Shown here: in pieces, positions 16,749 to 21,702 of the stretch
Layout of the letters: every line of letters begins with the position of its first letter
Position numbering within the stretch: position 1 is the first letter of the stretch
Assembly (NCBI GenBank): GCA_040510815.1
Contig: JBEVIH010000135.1
Span: forward strand, 1 to 21,702
DNA length: 21,702 bases
Direction: 5' to 3'
From: VAZQ01 sp040510815
GTDB taxonomy: Bacteria > Pseudomonadota > Alphaproteobacteria > Rhizobiales > Xanthobacteraceae
Made by a program: the position numbers and the translations under genes
Notes under the pieces: model-generated
What the model was told of the DNA's origin: nothing
Database searches by the model: none
The model's input: the letters and a program-made list of their open reading frames with translations, nothing else

Positions 16749-17888
16749 ATGCAGGAGCTCGTTGCGTCGCCAGTTCCCGTCGCCGAAGCCACCGACCGCG
16801 TCGCCTTCACCGGCCGCCGCGCCGAGTACCGCCGTCTGGTGATGCGCGGCGCGCTGCTCGAGCTCGTCACCGTCGGCTTCTATCGCTTCTGGCTCGCCAC
16901 CGACATGCGCCGGCACCTGTGGTCGCACACCTCGGTCGGCGGCGACGGGCCGGAATACACCGGCACCGCCAAGGAGCTGCTGATCGGCTTTTTGTTCGCG
17001 ATGGCGATCCTGCTGCCGATCTATCTCGCCTATTTCTTCATCGGCCTGGAAGCCGAGCGGCTGCAGGCCTTCGCCAGCATTCCGCTGTTCCTGTTCTTCT
17101 ACCTGTTCGCCCAGTTCGCGATCTATCGCGCCCGCCGCTACCGGCTCACGCGCACGGTCTGGCGCGGGGTGCGCTTCTGGATGAAGGGCTCCGGCTGGAA
17201 CTATTCGTGGCGGGCGGCGCTGTGGGGGCTGTTCGTCCTGCTCACGCTGGGCCTCGCCCTGCCTTGGCGCGCCGCCGCGCTCGAGCGCTTCAAGATGCGC
17301 CACAGCTTCTACGGCGATCTGCCCGGCCGCTTCGAGGCCACCGGCTGGCAGTTCTTCAAGGACGGCTGGTGGCTCTGGCTGCTGGCGTGGCCGGCGGTGT
17401 TCCTCCCCGTCGCCTTGCCGTTCATCTACGGGGCGTTCAAGTCCATCGAGTGGCGCTGGTGGGCGTCCGGCATCCGCTTCGGCGAGGTGCGCTTCGACTC
17501 CAGGCTGACCGAAGGCGCCTTGATCGGGCTCTATTGGAAGGTGATCGGCTGGGGCCTGCTGCTGCTCATCTTCCTGTCGGCCTGGATCGGCGGCGTGGTC
17601 GGGATCGGGATGGCGGCCGGCGGCGGCACCAAGTCGAGCGGGCTCGAGATCGCGCACGCCTTGCAGCACCCCGTCCTGCTGATCGCGATGGCGCTCGGCT
17701 ACGTGGCGGCGGCGCTGGCGCTCGGCGTGGTGCTGCGCGTCTACCTGCTGCGCGACGTCTGGGAGCGGGTGGCGGCGTCGGTGACCGTGCACAATCTGGC
17801 GGCGGCCGACAACGTCAAGGCGCAGGGCCACCTGGTGAGCGCGCTCGGCGAAGGCTTCGCCGACAGCCTCGACGTCGCCGGATTCTGA
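16749..17888 (+). CDS. YjgN/DUF898 family multi-pass membrane protein
   Basis: A 379-residue inner-membrane protein of the DUF898 (YjgN) family, whose function is unknown. After a short N-terminus the repeated DUF898 unit is visible: FTGRRAEYRRLVMRGALLEL with TVGFYRFWLATDMRRHLWSH, and again FEATGWQFFKDGWWLWL with IKW-like SIEWRWWASGIRFGEVRFDS. About six hydrophobic segments lie at roughly residues 76-98, 105-125, 155-175, 205-232, 262-287 and 303-330. GAGG eight bases before ATG supports the start. The downstream same-strand gene is an M48 metallopeptidase, a pairing I recall from other Rhizobiales, which suggests a joint envelope role. Copies of one intergenic repeat lie on both sides. Confidence 0.85.
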   Translation: MQELVASPVPVAEATDRVAFTGRRAEYRRLVMRGALLELVTVGFYRFWLATDMRRHLWSHTSVGGDGPEYTGTAKELLIGFLFAMAILLPIYLAYFFIGLEAERLQAFASIPLFLFFYLFAQFAIYRARRYRLTRTVWRGVRFWMKGSGWNYSWRAALWGLFVLLTLGLALPWRAAALERFKMRHSFYGDLPGRFEATGWQFFKDGWWLWLLAWPAVFLPVALPFIYGAFKSIEWRWWASGIRFGEVRFDSRLTEGALIGLYWKVIGWGLLLLIFLSAWIGGVVGIGMAAGGGTKSSGLEIAHALQHPVLLIAMALGYVAAALALGVVLRVYLLRDVWERVAASVTVHNLAAADNVKAQGHLVSALGEGFADSLDVAGF

Positions 17889-17925
17889 TGCACTCCGACG
17901 GCCGAAGCGACGGCACCGTGCACTC

Positions 17926-18088
17926 GTGTCCCGGCCGAAGCGACGGCGAAGCCGGAGCGAGAGCCGGGACCCAGCGCAAGAAGCGATGCGTGGAGCGCGT
18001 CACGATATTGCGCTTCGCTGAGTCTTGCGCTGGGTCCCGGGTCTCGTTCCGCTCGCGCAAGAGCGCTCGCTCCACTCGCCCGGGACAC
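17926..18088. repeat. Intergenic palindromic repeat, copy B
   Basis: It shares with copy A (16394-16612) the start GTGTCCCGGCCGAAGCGACG, the ATATTGCGCTTCGC core and the end CCCGGGACAC. Here an internal perfect 18-base inverted repeat is intact (17964-17981 with 18023-18040). The right arm has GTCTCGTTCCGCTCG and further GAGC-rich units. It lies between the DUF898 and M48 genes, so those two genes are not tightly coupled. Confidence 0.8.
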
Positions 18089-18154
18089 GAGGAAAGCGGG
18101 CATCCAGTAATCGAGTTTGTGACCCAAGCACCGAAACCGCTGTAAAGTGTGCAG

Positions 18155-19261
18155 ATGACCTCTGACACCGCGCCATCCGGCCCCGCCGTCTATTTCGACG
18201 GCACCTCCAACCGCAAGCGCCGCGTGGCGCTGCGGATGGCGGCGGGCCTCGACATCATCGAGGACGGCGCCGTCGTCGACACCTGGCCCTATGACCGCAT
18301 CCGCCGCGCCGACGGGGCGCATGCGCTGCTGCGGCTGGGCTGCGTGTCCGCGCTCCCCCTGGCGCGGCTCGAGATCGAGGACGCCGCGACCGCGCAGGCG
18401 CTGCTCCCGCATTGCGCCTCCCTCGACGTCGGGCGCGGCGGCTCGCAGACCTGGCGCATCGTGTTCTGGTCGGCGGCCGCGGTGTGCTCGATCGTCGCGG
18501 TCGTGCTCTACGGCATCCCGTTCGCCGCCGACCGGCTGGCGCCGCTGGTGCCGATGTCGGTGGAGAACCGCATCGGCGAGGCGGTCGACAAGCAGGTCCG
18601 CGTCCTGCTCGGCGGCAAGACCTGCGACGGCGCCGCCGGCCGCTTGGCCTTCACCGCGATGGTCGAGAAGATCAGGCGGGCGGCCGGCATCGAGACCCCG
18701 CTCGACGCCGCGGTGCTGTCGAGCTCGGTGCCGAACGCCTTCGCGCTGCCGGGCGGCAAGGTCTATCTGCTCGACGGGCTGCTGCAGAAGGCGCGCAACG
18801 CCGACGAGGTCGCCGGCGTCATCGCTCACGAGCTCGGCCACGTGCACTACCGCGACAACCTGCGCAAGATCATCCAGGAGGGCGGCACCTCGTTCCTGGT
18901 CGGCCTGCTGCTCGGCGACGTGATCGGCGCCACCGCCGTCATCTTCGCGGCGCGCTCGGTGCTCGACGCCTCCTATTCGCGCGAGGCCGAGCAGCGCGCC
19001 GACGCCTTCGCGGTCGAGGCCATGCACAAGCTCGGCCGCTCGGCCGCGCCGATGGGCGAGCTCCTCGTGCGCCTGACCGCCGGCGACCCGAGCAAGTACC
19101 TCACCATCATCGCCAGCCATCCGCTGTCCGAGGACCGCCTCGTCGCCATGACGAAGGAGGATCGCCCGATAACCGGCCCGGAGATCCTCTCGGCGCCGGA
19201 GTGGCGGGCGCTCAAGGACATTTGCAAGGGGTCGCGCGCGGCGGGCTTGGCGCCGTTCTAG
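18155..19261 (+). CDS. M48 family zinc metallopeptidase, membrane-anchored
   Basis: A 368-residue M48 peptidase, related to the BepA/Oma1/LoiP group that degrades misfolded envelope proteins. Residues 1-95 are a cytoplasmic-looking domain (VYFDGTSNRKRRVALRMAAG). A transmembrane helix lies at about 100-124. The peptidase domain has FALPGGKVYLLDGLL, the zinc motif HELGH (His225, Glu226, His229) and the third-ligand segment SREAEQRADAFA (probably Glu279), then SHPLSEDRL. Two further hydrophobic segments follow the zinc motif, so the active site may sit at the membrane. The start at 18155 is an ATG; an in-frame GTG lies two codons upstream. Neither has a strong ribosome binding site. It converges with the GcrA-family gene, with only four bases between the stop codons. 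Confidence 0.92.
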   Translation: MTSDTAPSGPAVYFDGTSNRKRRVALRMAAGLDIIEDGAVVDTWPYDRIRRADGAHALLRLGCVSALPLARLEIEDAATAQALLPHCASLDVGRGGSQTWRIVFWSAAAVCSIVAVVLYGIPFAADRLAPLVPMSVENRIGEAVDKQVRVLLGGKTCDGAAGRLAFTAMVEKIRRAAGIETPLDAAVLSSSVPNAFALPGGKVYLLDGLLQKARNADEVAGVIAHELGHVHYRDNLRKIIQEGGTSFLVGLLLGDVIGATAVIFAARSVLDASYSREAEQRADAFAVEAMHKLGRSAAPMGELLVRLTAGDPSKYLTIIASHPLSEDRLVAMTKEDRPITGPEILSAPEWRALKDICKGSRAAGLAPF

Positions 19262-19265
19262 CCGC

Positions 19266-19781
19266 TCATGCGCGCGCGCTGCTGCGCTGCCGGCCCGCCG
19301 GCCGATACGCGATGCGCGCGTGCCCGGGGCAATAGGGCAGTCCCTTGACCGGCTCGTTGCCGCAGAAGCGGAAGTCCGCGGCACCAGGGGTGTCGATCGG
19401 CCAGCGGCATCTCCCCTGGCCCAGCTCGAGCAGGGTGCATCCGCAGCCGTTGTGGATGGGGATGTCCTCGACGCGCGGCTGCGGGAACGCTGCCGTGAGC
19501 ATGTCATGCTGGACGAAGATGTCGAGGCGCGCGCGGCCCGCCCGCCAGGTCCTCGCAGCCCTCGCCCGTGCCGGCCCGGCGCCCCTTTGTTCCGGCGTGG
19601 CGATCGCATGGGCGATCGCGTGCCTGGGCCGCGACAGGCCGAGGCGGTTCATCTTGCCGATGACGGCGTTGCGGGTCACGCCGATCTCGCGGGCGATCTG
19701 GCTGCTTGAAAGCCCGGCATGAAAGCAGCGCTTCAATTGCTCGATGCGCTCCGAACTCCAGGTCGCACGCTTGGCGGACAT
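19266..19781 (-). CDS. GcrA-family cell-cycle regulator (probably a paralogue)
   Basis: A 171-residue protein of the GcrA family, transcription factors that bind sigma-70 and methylated GANTC promoters in alphaproteobacteria. The N-terminal DNA-binding part is TWSSERIEQLKRCFHAGLSS followed by SQIAREIGVTRNAVIGKMNR. A low-complexity Arg/Ala linker follows. The C-terminal sigma-binding part is intact (CTLLELGQGRCRWPIDTPG, then FRFCGNEPVKGLPYCPGHARIAY) with its conserved Cys residues. WSSERIEQLKRCF differs from the usual WTDERVELLKKLW, and several copies per genome occur in this order, so this may be a paralogue and not the main GcrA. The ATG at 19781 begins exactly at the domain; the frame upstream is open but without similarity. 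Two GATTC sites lie in its upstream region. Confidence 0.88.
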   Translation of the reverse strand: MSAKRATWSSERIEQLKRCFHAGLSSSQIAREIGVTRNAVIGKMNRLGLSRPRHAIAHAIATPEQRGAGPARARAARTWRAGRARLDIFVQHDMLTAAFPQPRVEDIPIHNGCGCTLLELGQGRCRWPIDTPGAADFRFCGNEPVKGLPYCPGHARIAYRPAGRQRSSARA

Positions 19782-19864
19782 GTTGCACCCACCGCCCCCG
19801 CGGCGCCGCCAAGCCTGTCGTTCCGGGGTCGATTTCGGGGCGGCGCCGAGCCAAACGCTGTCAT

Positions 19865-19874
19865 GATTCGATTC
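19865..19874. promoter_or_regulatory. Two tandem GANTC (CcrM) sites
   Basis: GATTCGATTC gives two directly adjacent GANTC sites in the region between the GcrA-family gene and the small plus-strand gene, about 85 bases before the former and 56 before the latter. GcrA proteins act at CcrM-methylated GANTC promoters, so self-control or methylation-linked timing is plausible. Confidence 0.5.
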
Positions 19875-19886
19875 GCCAAACAAGAG

Positions 19887-19914
19887 TTATAATGCCATTA
19901 TAATAGCGTTATAA
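19887..19914. promoter_or_regulatory. Three TTATAA boxes at exact 11-base spacing
   Basis: TTATAA occurs at 19887, 19898 and 19909, one per helical turn, and the outer boxes with flanks (GTTATAATG and CGTTATAAC) are near-palindromic. The last ends 15 bases before the ATG of a ribbon-helix-helix-like gene; such proteins commonly bind short tandem repeats and repress themselves. TATAAT sequences inside the array (19888, 19899) could also be -10 elements on either strand. Confidence 0.55.
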
Positions 19915-19929
19915 CTGTGAGGCGTACAG

Positions 19930-20139
19930 ATGGCTCGACCTGAAAACCGCTCGGAGGCTCGGCCGCTGAGCCTGACCTTGCCGGAAGAGACGTTCAACTA
20001 CCTGGCGCTGCTGGCGACGCTCGGGAAGCTCGGCCGCACCGAAAACGAGGTCGCAACGCATATCCTGGTGCGCGAAGCCCACGCGATGCATCAGCGCGGG
20101 TTCCACGAGCAGCGCATCCCTGCCGCCGACCAGGCATAG
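19930..20139 (+). CDS. Small protein, ribbon-helix-helix-like
   Basis: A 69-residue protein. The central part RPLSLTLPEETFNYLALLAT with LGKLGRTENEVATHILVREA fits a ribbon-helix-helix fold: a strand (PLSLTLP), a first helix (ETFNYLALLAT), a turn with Gly-Arg-Thr, and a second helix (ENEVATHILVREAHAM). The N-terminus is short and basic and the tail (HQRGFHEQRIPAADQA) polar. GAGG seven bases before ATG supports the start. No toxin gene follows, so it is not obviously an antitoxin. The upstream TTATAA array is a candidate operator. The fold is inferred by eye; membership of a named family was not recognised. Confidence 0.65.
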   Translation: MARPENRSEARPLSLTLPEETFNYLALLATLGKLGRTENEVATHILVREAHAMHQRGFHEQRIPAADQA

Positions 20140-20374
20140 GCAGGCTTCGGCTCGCGTCGGCGCCTGACTTGAATGAACCGAACGCCGTGTCGATCTCGCG
20201 TTCGAAACGCGGCAAGCGCCGGCCGGCACGCATGGGTGCGGCGTGAGCGAGCGCTGGCGCGGTCTCCACTGGCATTGATTTGTTCGCCGTTATTGCGAGG
20301 CGCCCCACAGGCGGTGGTTAGAGATTCCGCGCGCCCGCCCACAGCGGCGATTGGCCGCCGACTGGCGCCATCGC
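20140..20374. other. Gap before tRNA-Glu, no supported gene
   Basis: This stretch has open frames on both strands but none with a ribosome binding site or recognisable protein sequence. It is normal in GC content and without clear repeats. Confidence 0.4.
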
Positions 20375-20403
20375 TTGCGCGCAACGGCGATCGGAGCTAT
20401 TTC
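20375..20403 (+). promoter_or_regulatory. Candidate promoter of tRNA-Glu
   Basis: TTGCGC (20375-20380) and TATTTC (20398-20403) are separated by 17 bases and lie 16 bases before the mature tRNA 5' end, a normal layout for a sigma-70 type promoter. The match to consensus is partial. Confidence 0.35.
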
Positions 20404-20419
20404 GAGGGCCTCTCCGCTT

Positions 20420-20495
20420 GCTCCCTTCGTCTAGCGGCCCAGGACGTCGCCCTCTCACGGCGAAAACAGGGGTTCGAGTCCCCTAGGGAGCGCCA
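20420..20495 (+). tRNA. tRNA-Glu (anticodon CTC)
   Basis: A 76-base cloverleaf with encoded CCA. The acceptor stem is GCTCCCT (20420-20426) with AGGGAGC (20485-20491), followed by G and CCA. The D arm is GTCTAGCGGCCCAGGAC and the anticodon arm CGCC-CTCTCAC-GGCG, with anticodon CTC at 20454-20456. The T arm is CAGGGGTTCGAGTCCCCTA. It closely follows the E. coli tRNA-Glu pattern, with CTC in place of TTC, and reads GAG codons. Confidence 0.96.
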
Positions 20496-20517
20496 GCCGC
20501 CAGCTTCACACGCCGCC

Positions 20518-20657
20518 ATTGAGATCCCTGAAATCCCGGAGCAGCGGTTGGGCACCGCCGACGACCTGGGCAAGGCAGCCGTGTTCCTCGCCTCCGAGGA
20601 CAGCGCCAAATCACCGGCACCGACCTGGTCGTCGACGGCGGCGTGACGCAATCCTGA
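20518..20657 (+). pseudogene. 3' remnant of a short-chain dehydrogenase (SDR), frameshifted
   Basis: Frame 20518-20609 reads IEIPEIPEQRLGTADDLGKA followed by AVFLASEDSA; then, after a shift of frame at about 20608-20610, ITGTDLVVDGGVTQS and stop (20655-20657). Together these are the typical C-terminal end of an SDR (RLG..DDL..A.VFLASEDSA..ITGTDLVVDGG). One base appears to be missing between the two parts. The catalytic and cofactor-binding N-terminal 200 residues are absent: only 22 bases separate the remnant from the tRNA. It is a broken fragment, not a working gene. Confidence 0.8.
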
Positions 20658-20699
20658 TCGAGGGGGCCTCAAATGAAAGGCTCTCGCCGATTGGCCCGC

Positions 20700-20797
20700 C
20701 TATTCGATTACCTCGTCGGCGCGCAGCAGGAACGCCTCGGGGATTTTTAGGCCGATGACCTTGGCGGTCGTCAGATTGATGATCAGGTCGACCACTA
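20700..20797 (-). pseudogene. 3' remnant of an ABC transporter substrate-binding protein
   Basis: The minus strand reads VVDLIINLTTAKVIGLKIPE followed by AFLLRADEVIE and a TAG stop (20700-20702). This is the characteristic C-terminus (ELVINLKTAKALGLTIPPSLL-ARADEVIE) of the ABC_sub_bind/TrpX-like lipoproteins that are abundant in Bradyrhizobium-type genomes. An in-frame stop at 20820-20822 and no further similarity upstream show that the rest, about 290 residues, is lost. Its end faces the SDR remnant 42 bases away. Confidence 0.75.
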
Positions 20798-21090
20798 CGC
20801 GCGCGTGAGGCCGCAAGCCTCACAAATACGCCCAGGCCAACGCCAAGAGAATGCCGGCCACAAAAGCCAAGATCGCGATAATTATCCTCAGATGGATGAG
20901 GACAGATCGGAATTGCCGTCCGTTAGCGTTCTAGTTGTGGCGGACCATGGTACTCTGTAGCGGAGTGGAACACTGGTGGCTTCGTCAAACGACCATTTGG
21001 TGATGGCCATCACATCGCCAGGGGCGGTGGTTCGGCATGCTCTCCTGACGACGCCGGGAAATCCCCTCGGCCAAACCAGGGAGATTGGTC

Positions 21091-21321
21091 ATGCAAACCA
21101 TTCTCATGCCGGTGCGGTGGGAACCGCCGCCGCCACCGCCGTGCGTCAAGTGCGGCACCACCACTGCAATAGCCCCCGTATTCGAGCAGGGCCAACGGAC
21201 TTTCATAGTTCGATGCCCAGCGTGCAGGCATGTCCACACGTACTCGCTCGATTACGACACGCTGCGTAAGGGCGGCAGCTACAGCGGAGTGGAGGATTGT
21301 CACACACGGAGAACGCGATAG
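21091..21321 (+). CDS. Small zinc-ribbon-like protein
   Basis: A 76-residue protein with two Cys pairs: CVKCG at about 18-22 and CPACRHVH at about 42-49, spaced as in a zinc ribbon, plus His residues nearby. A proline run (EPPPPPPCVKC) precedes the first pair. The C-terminal half (YSLDYDTLRKGGSYSG) is polar. The ATG at 21091 has GGGAGA seven bases upstream, and a strong terminator follows the stop by 35 bases, which supports a single-gene transcript. An in-frame TTG two codons upstream is less likely. Small proteins of this kind are frequent in Bradyrhizobium-like genomes and of unknown role. Confidence 0.7.
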   Translation: MQTILMPVRWEPPPPPPCVKCGTTTAIAPVFEQGQRTFIVRCPACRHVHTYSLDYDTLRKGGSYSGVEDCHTRRTR

Positions 21322-21356
21322 CGTCTTGGTAGTGGGCAATCCTGTCCCTGAAGCTT

Positions 21357-21384
21357 GAGCCCCGCTTCGGCGGGGCTCTTTTTT
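21357..21384 (+). terminator. Intrinsic terminator after the zinc-ribbon gene
   Basis: GAGCCCCGC (21357-21365) and GCGGGGCTC (21370-21378) form a perfect 9-base stem closed by a TTCG tetraloop, followed by TTTTTT (21379-21384). Confidence 0.93.
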
Positions 21385-21702
21385 GGGGGACTAGGCCCTA
21401 ATTGGAGTCGGCGCTTTCGGAATAATCGCTTCTTGCCTTCTGGTTCGCGCGCTCGATGCAGGCGACCGCCATCCGGTGGAGGAGGGCCTGTTAGTGTTGT
21501 CACTCATGACCCGTGCCAGACGCAGGGCTATCGCATATGGCCGCACATGCCCGAGTGCTCAATCGTATTAAAGCATCCTCGGCTGTCATGTATGGACGGC
21601 CCCCGGTCGGCAAGGGCTTTTTTGGCGTTTCAGCAGACTGGCCGGGAGCGGTCATGTATACGGCCTTTGAGTGCGGTCGTTGACCGCTGGCCCTGATGGA
21701 TA
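21385..21702. other. Terminal stretch with no supported gene
   Basis: No recognisable gene was found. GTCATGTAT occurs at 21585 and again at 21651, each followed within a few bases by ACGGCC. A 48-codon frame from an ATG at 21537 to a stop at 21683 includes both copies, but it has no clear ribosome binding site or family. Confidence 0.4.

Noticed and set aside
16394..18088. Composite transposon made of the two repeats around the DUF898 gene
   Set aside because: No transposase gene or target-site duplication was seen, and the copies look like non-coding intergenic palindromes.
20820..20925. Minus-strand hydrophobic frame reading IIIAILAFVAGILLALAWAYL before the stop at 20820
   Set aside because: It looks like a membrane segment but has no ATG, GTG or TTG start with a ribosome binding site upstream; it may be a remnant or chance.
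20976..21269. 97-codon plus frame and overlapping minus frames around the zinc-ribbon gene
   Set aside because: They overlap the better-supported zinc-ribbon gene in other frames, and lack ribosome binding sites or family features.
21537..21683. 48-codon frame near the window end
   Set aside because: No convincing ribosome binding site, no recognised family, and it contains a short DNA repeat; support is too weak for a gene.

Overview
The window is GC-rich chromosomal DNA from an alphaproteobacterium of the Hyphomicrobiales (Rhizobiales), most like Bradyrhizobium, Rhodopseudomonas, Pseudolabrys or related Xanthobacteraceae/Nitrobacteraceae. The grounds are gene order (serC-serA, purA followed by a conserved membrane protein, rpoH and rluD), Omp25-type beta-barrel proteins, a GcrA-family regulator with CcrM-type GANTC sites, CtrA-like boxes and several families of intergenic palindromic repeats. 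The assignment comes from reading the sequence only; no database was searched.

Layout. 1-404: 3' end of a bacterioferritin gene. 751-2582: two outer-membrane beta-barrel genes, the first behind an array of TTAA boxes that includes a canonical CtrA site and ending at a strong intrinsic terminator. 2590-2680: a palindrome built of 7-base units. 2718-5544: a serC leader RNA candidate, then serC and serA, the first and second enzymes acting on 3-phosphoglycerate for serine in reverse gene order. 5558-5648: a 91-base palindrome between convergent genes. 5645-8680: a thiamine-diphosphate enzyme (minus) diverging from a luciferase-like flavin monooxygenase (plus). 8968-10260: purA.

10304-13827 is the most interesting part. 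Two adjacent genes share a transmembrane segment and a C-terminal, probably periplasmic domain of about 180 residues that is nearly three quarters identical. The first has a conserved helical N-terminus and a long Pro/Arg-rich linker; the second has a TIR domain and a charged coiled coil instead. This looks like a housekeeping envelope protein whose sensor half was duplicated and fused to a TIR effector. 13891-16036 holds rpoH and rluD (minus); rluD starts head to head with a small membrane protein gene, their start codons overlapping. 16749-19261 holds a DUF898/YjgN-type membrane protein and an M48 metallopeptidase, with copies of one palindromic repeat on both sides of the DUF898 gene.

19266-21702 is more accessory. 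A GcrA-family gene (minus) and a small ribbon-helix-helix-like gene (plus) diverge from a region with two tandem GATTC sites and three TTATAA boxes spaced 11 bases apart. A tRNA-Glu(CTC) gene follows, then 3' remnants of a short-chain dehydrogenase and of an ABC substrate-binding protein, a small zinc-ribbon-like gene with its own terminator, and a final stretch with no supported gene. No CRISPR array, integrase, transposase or rRNA was seen.
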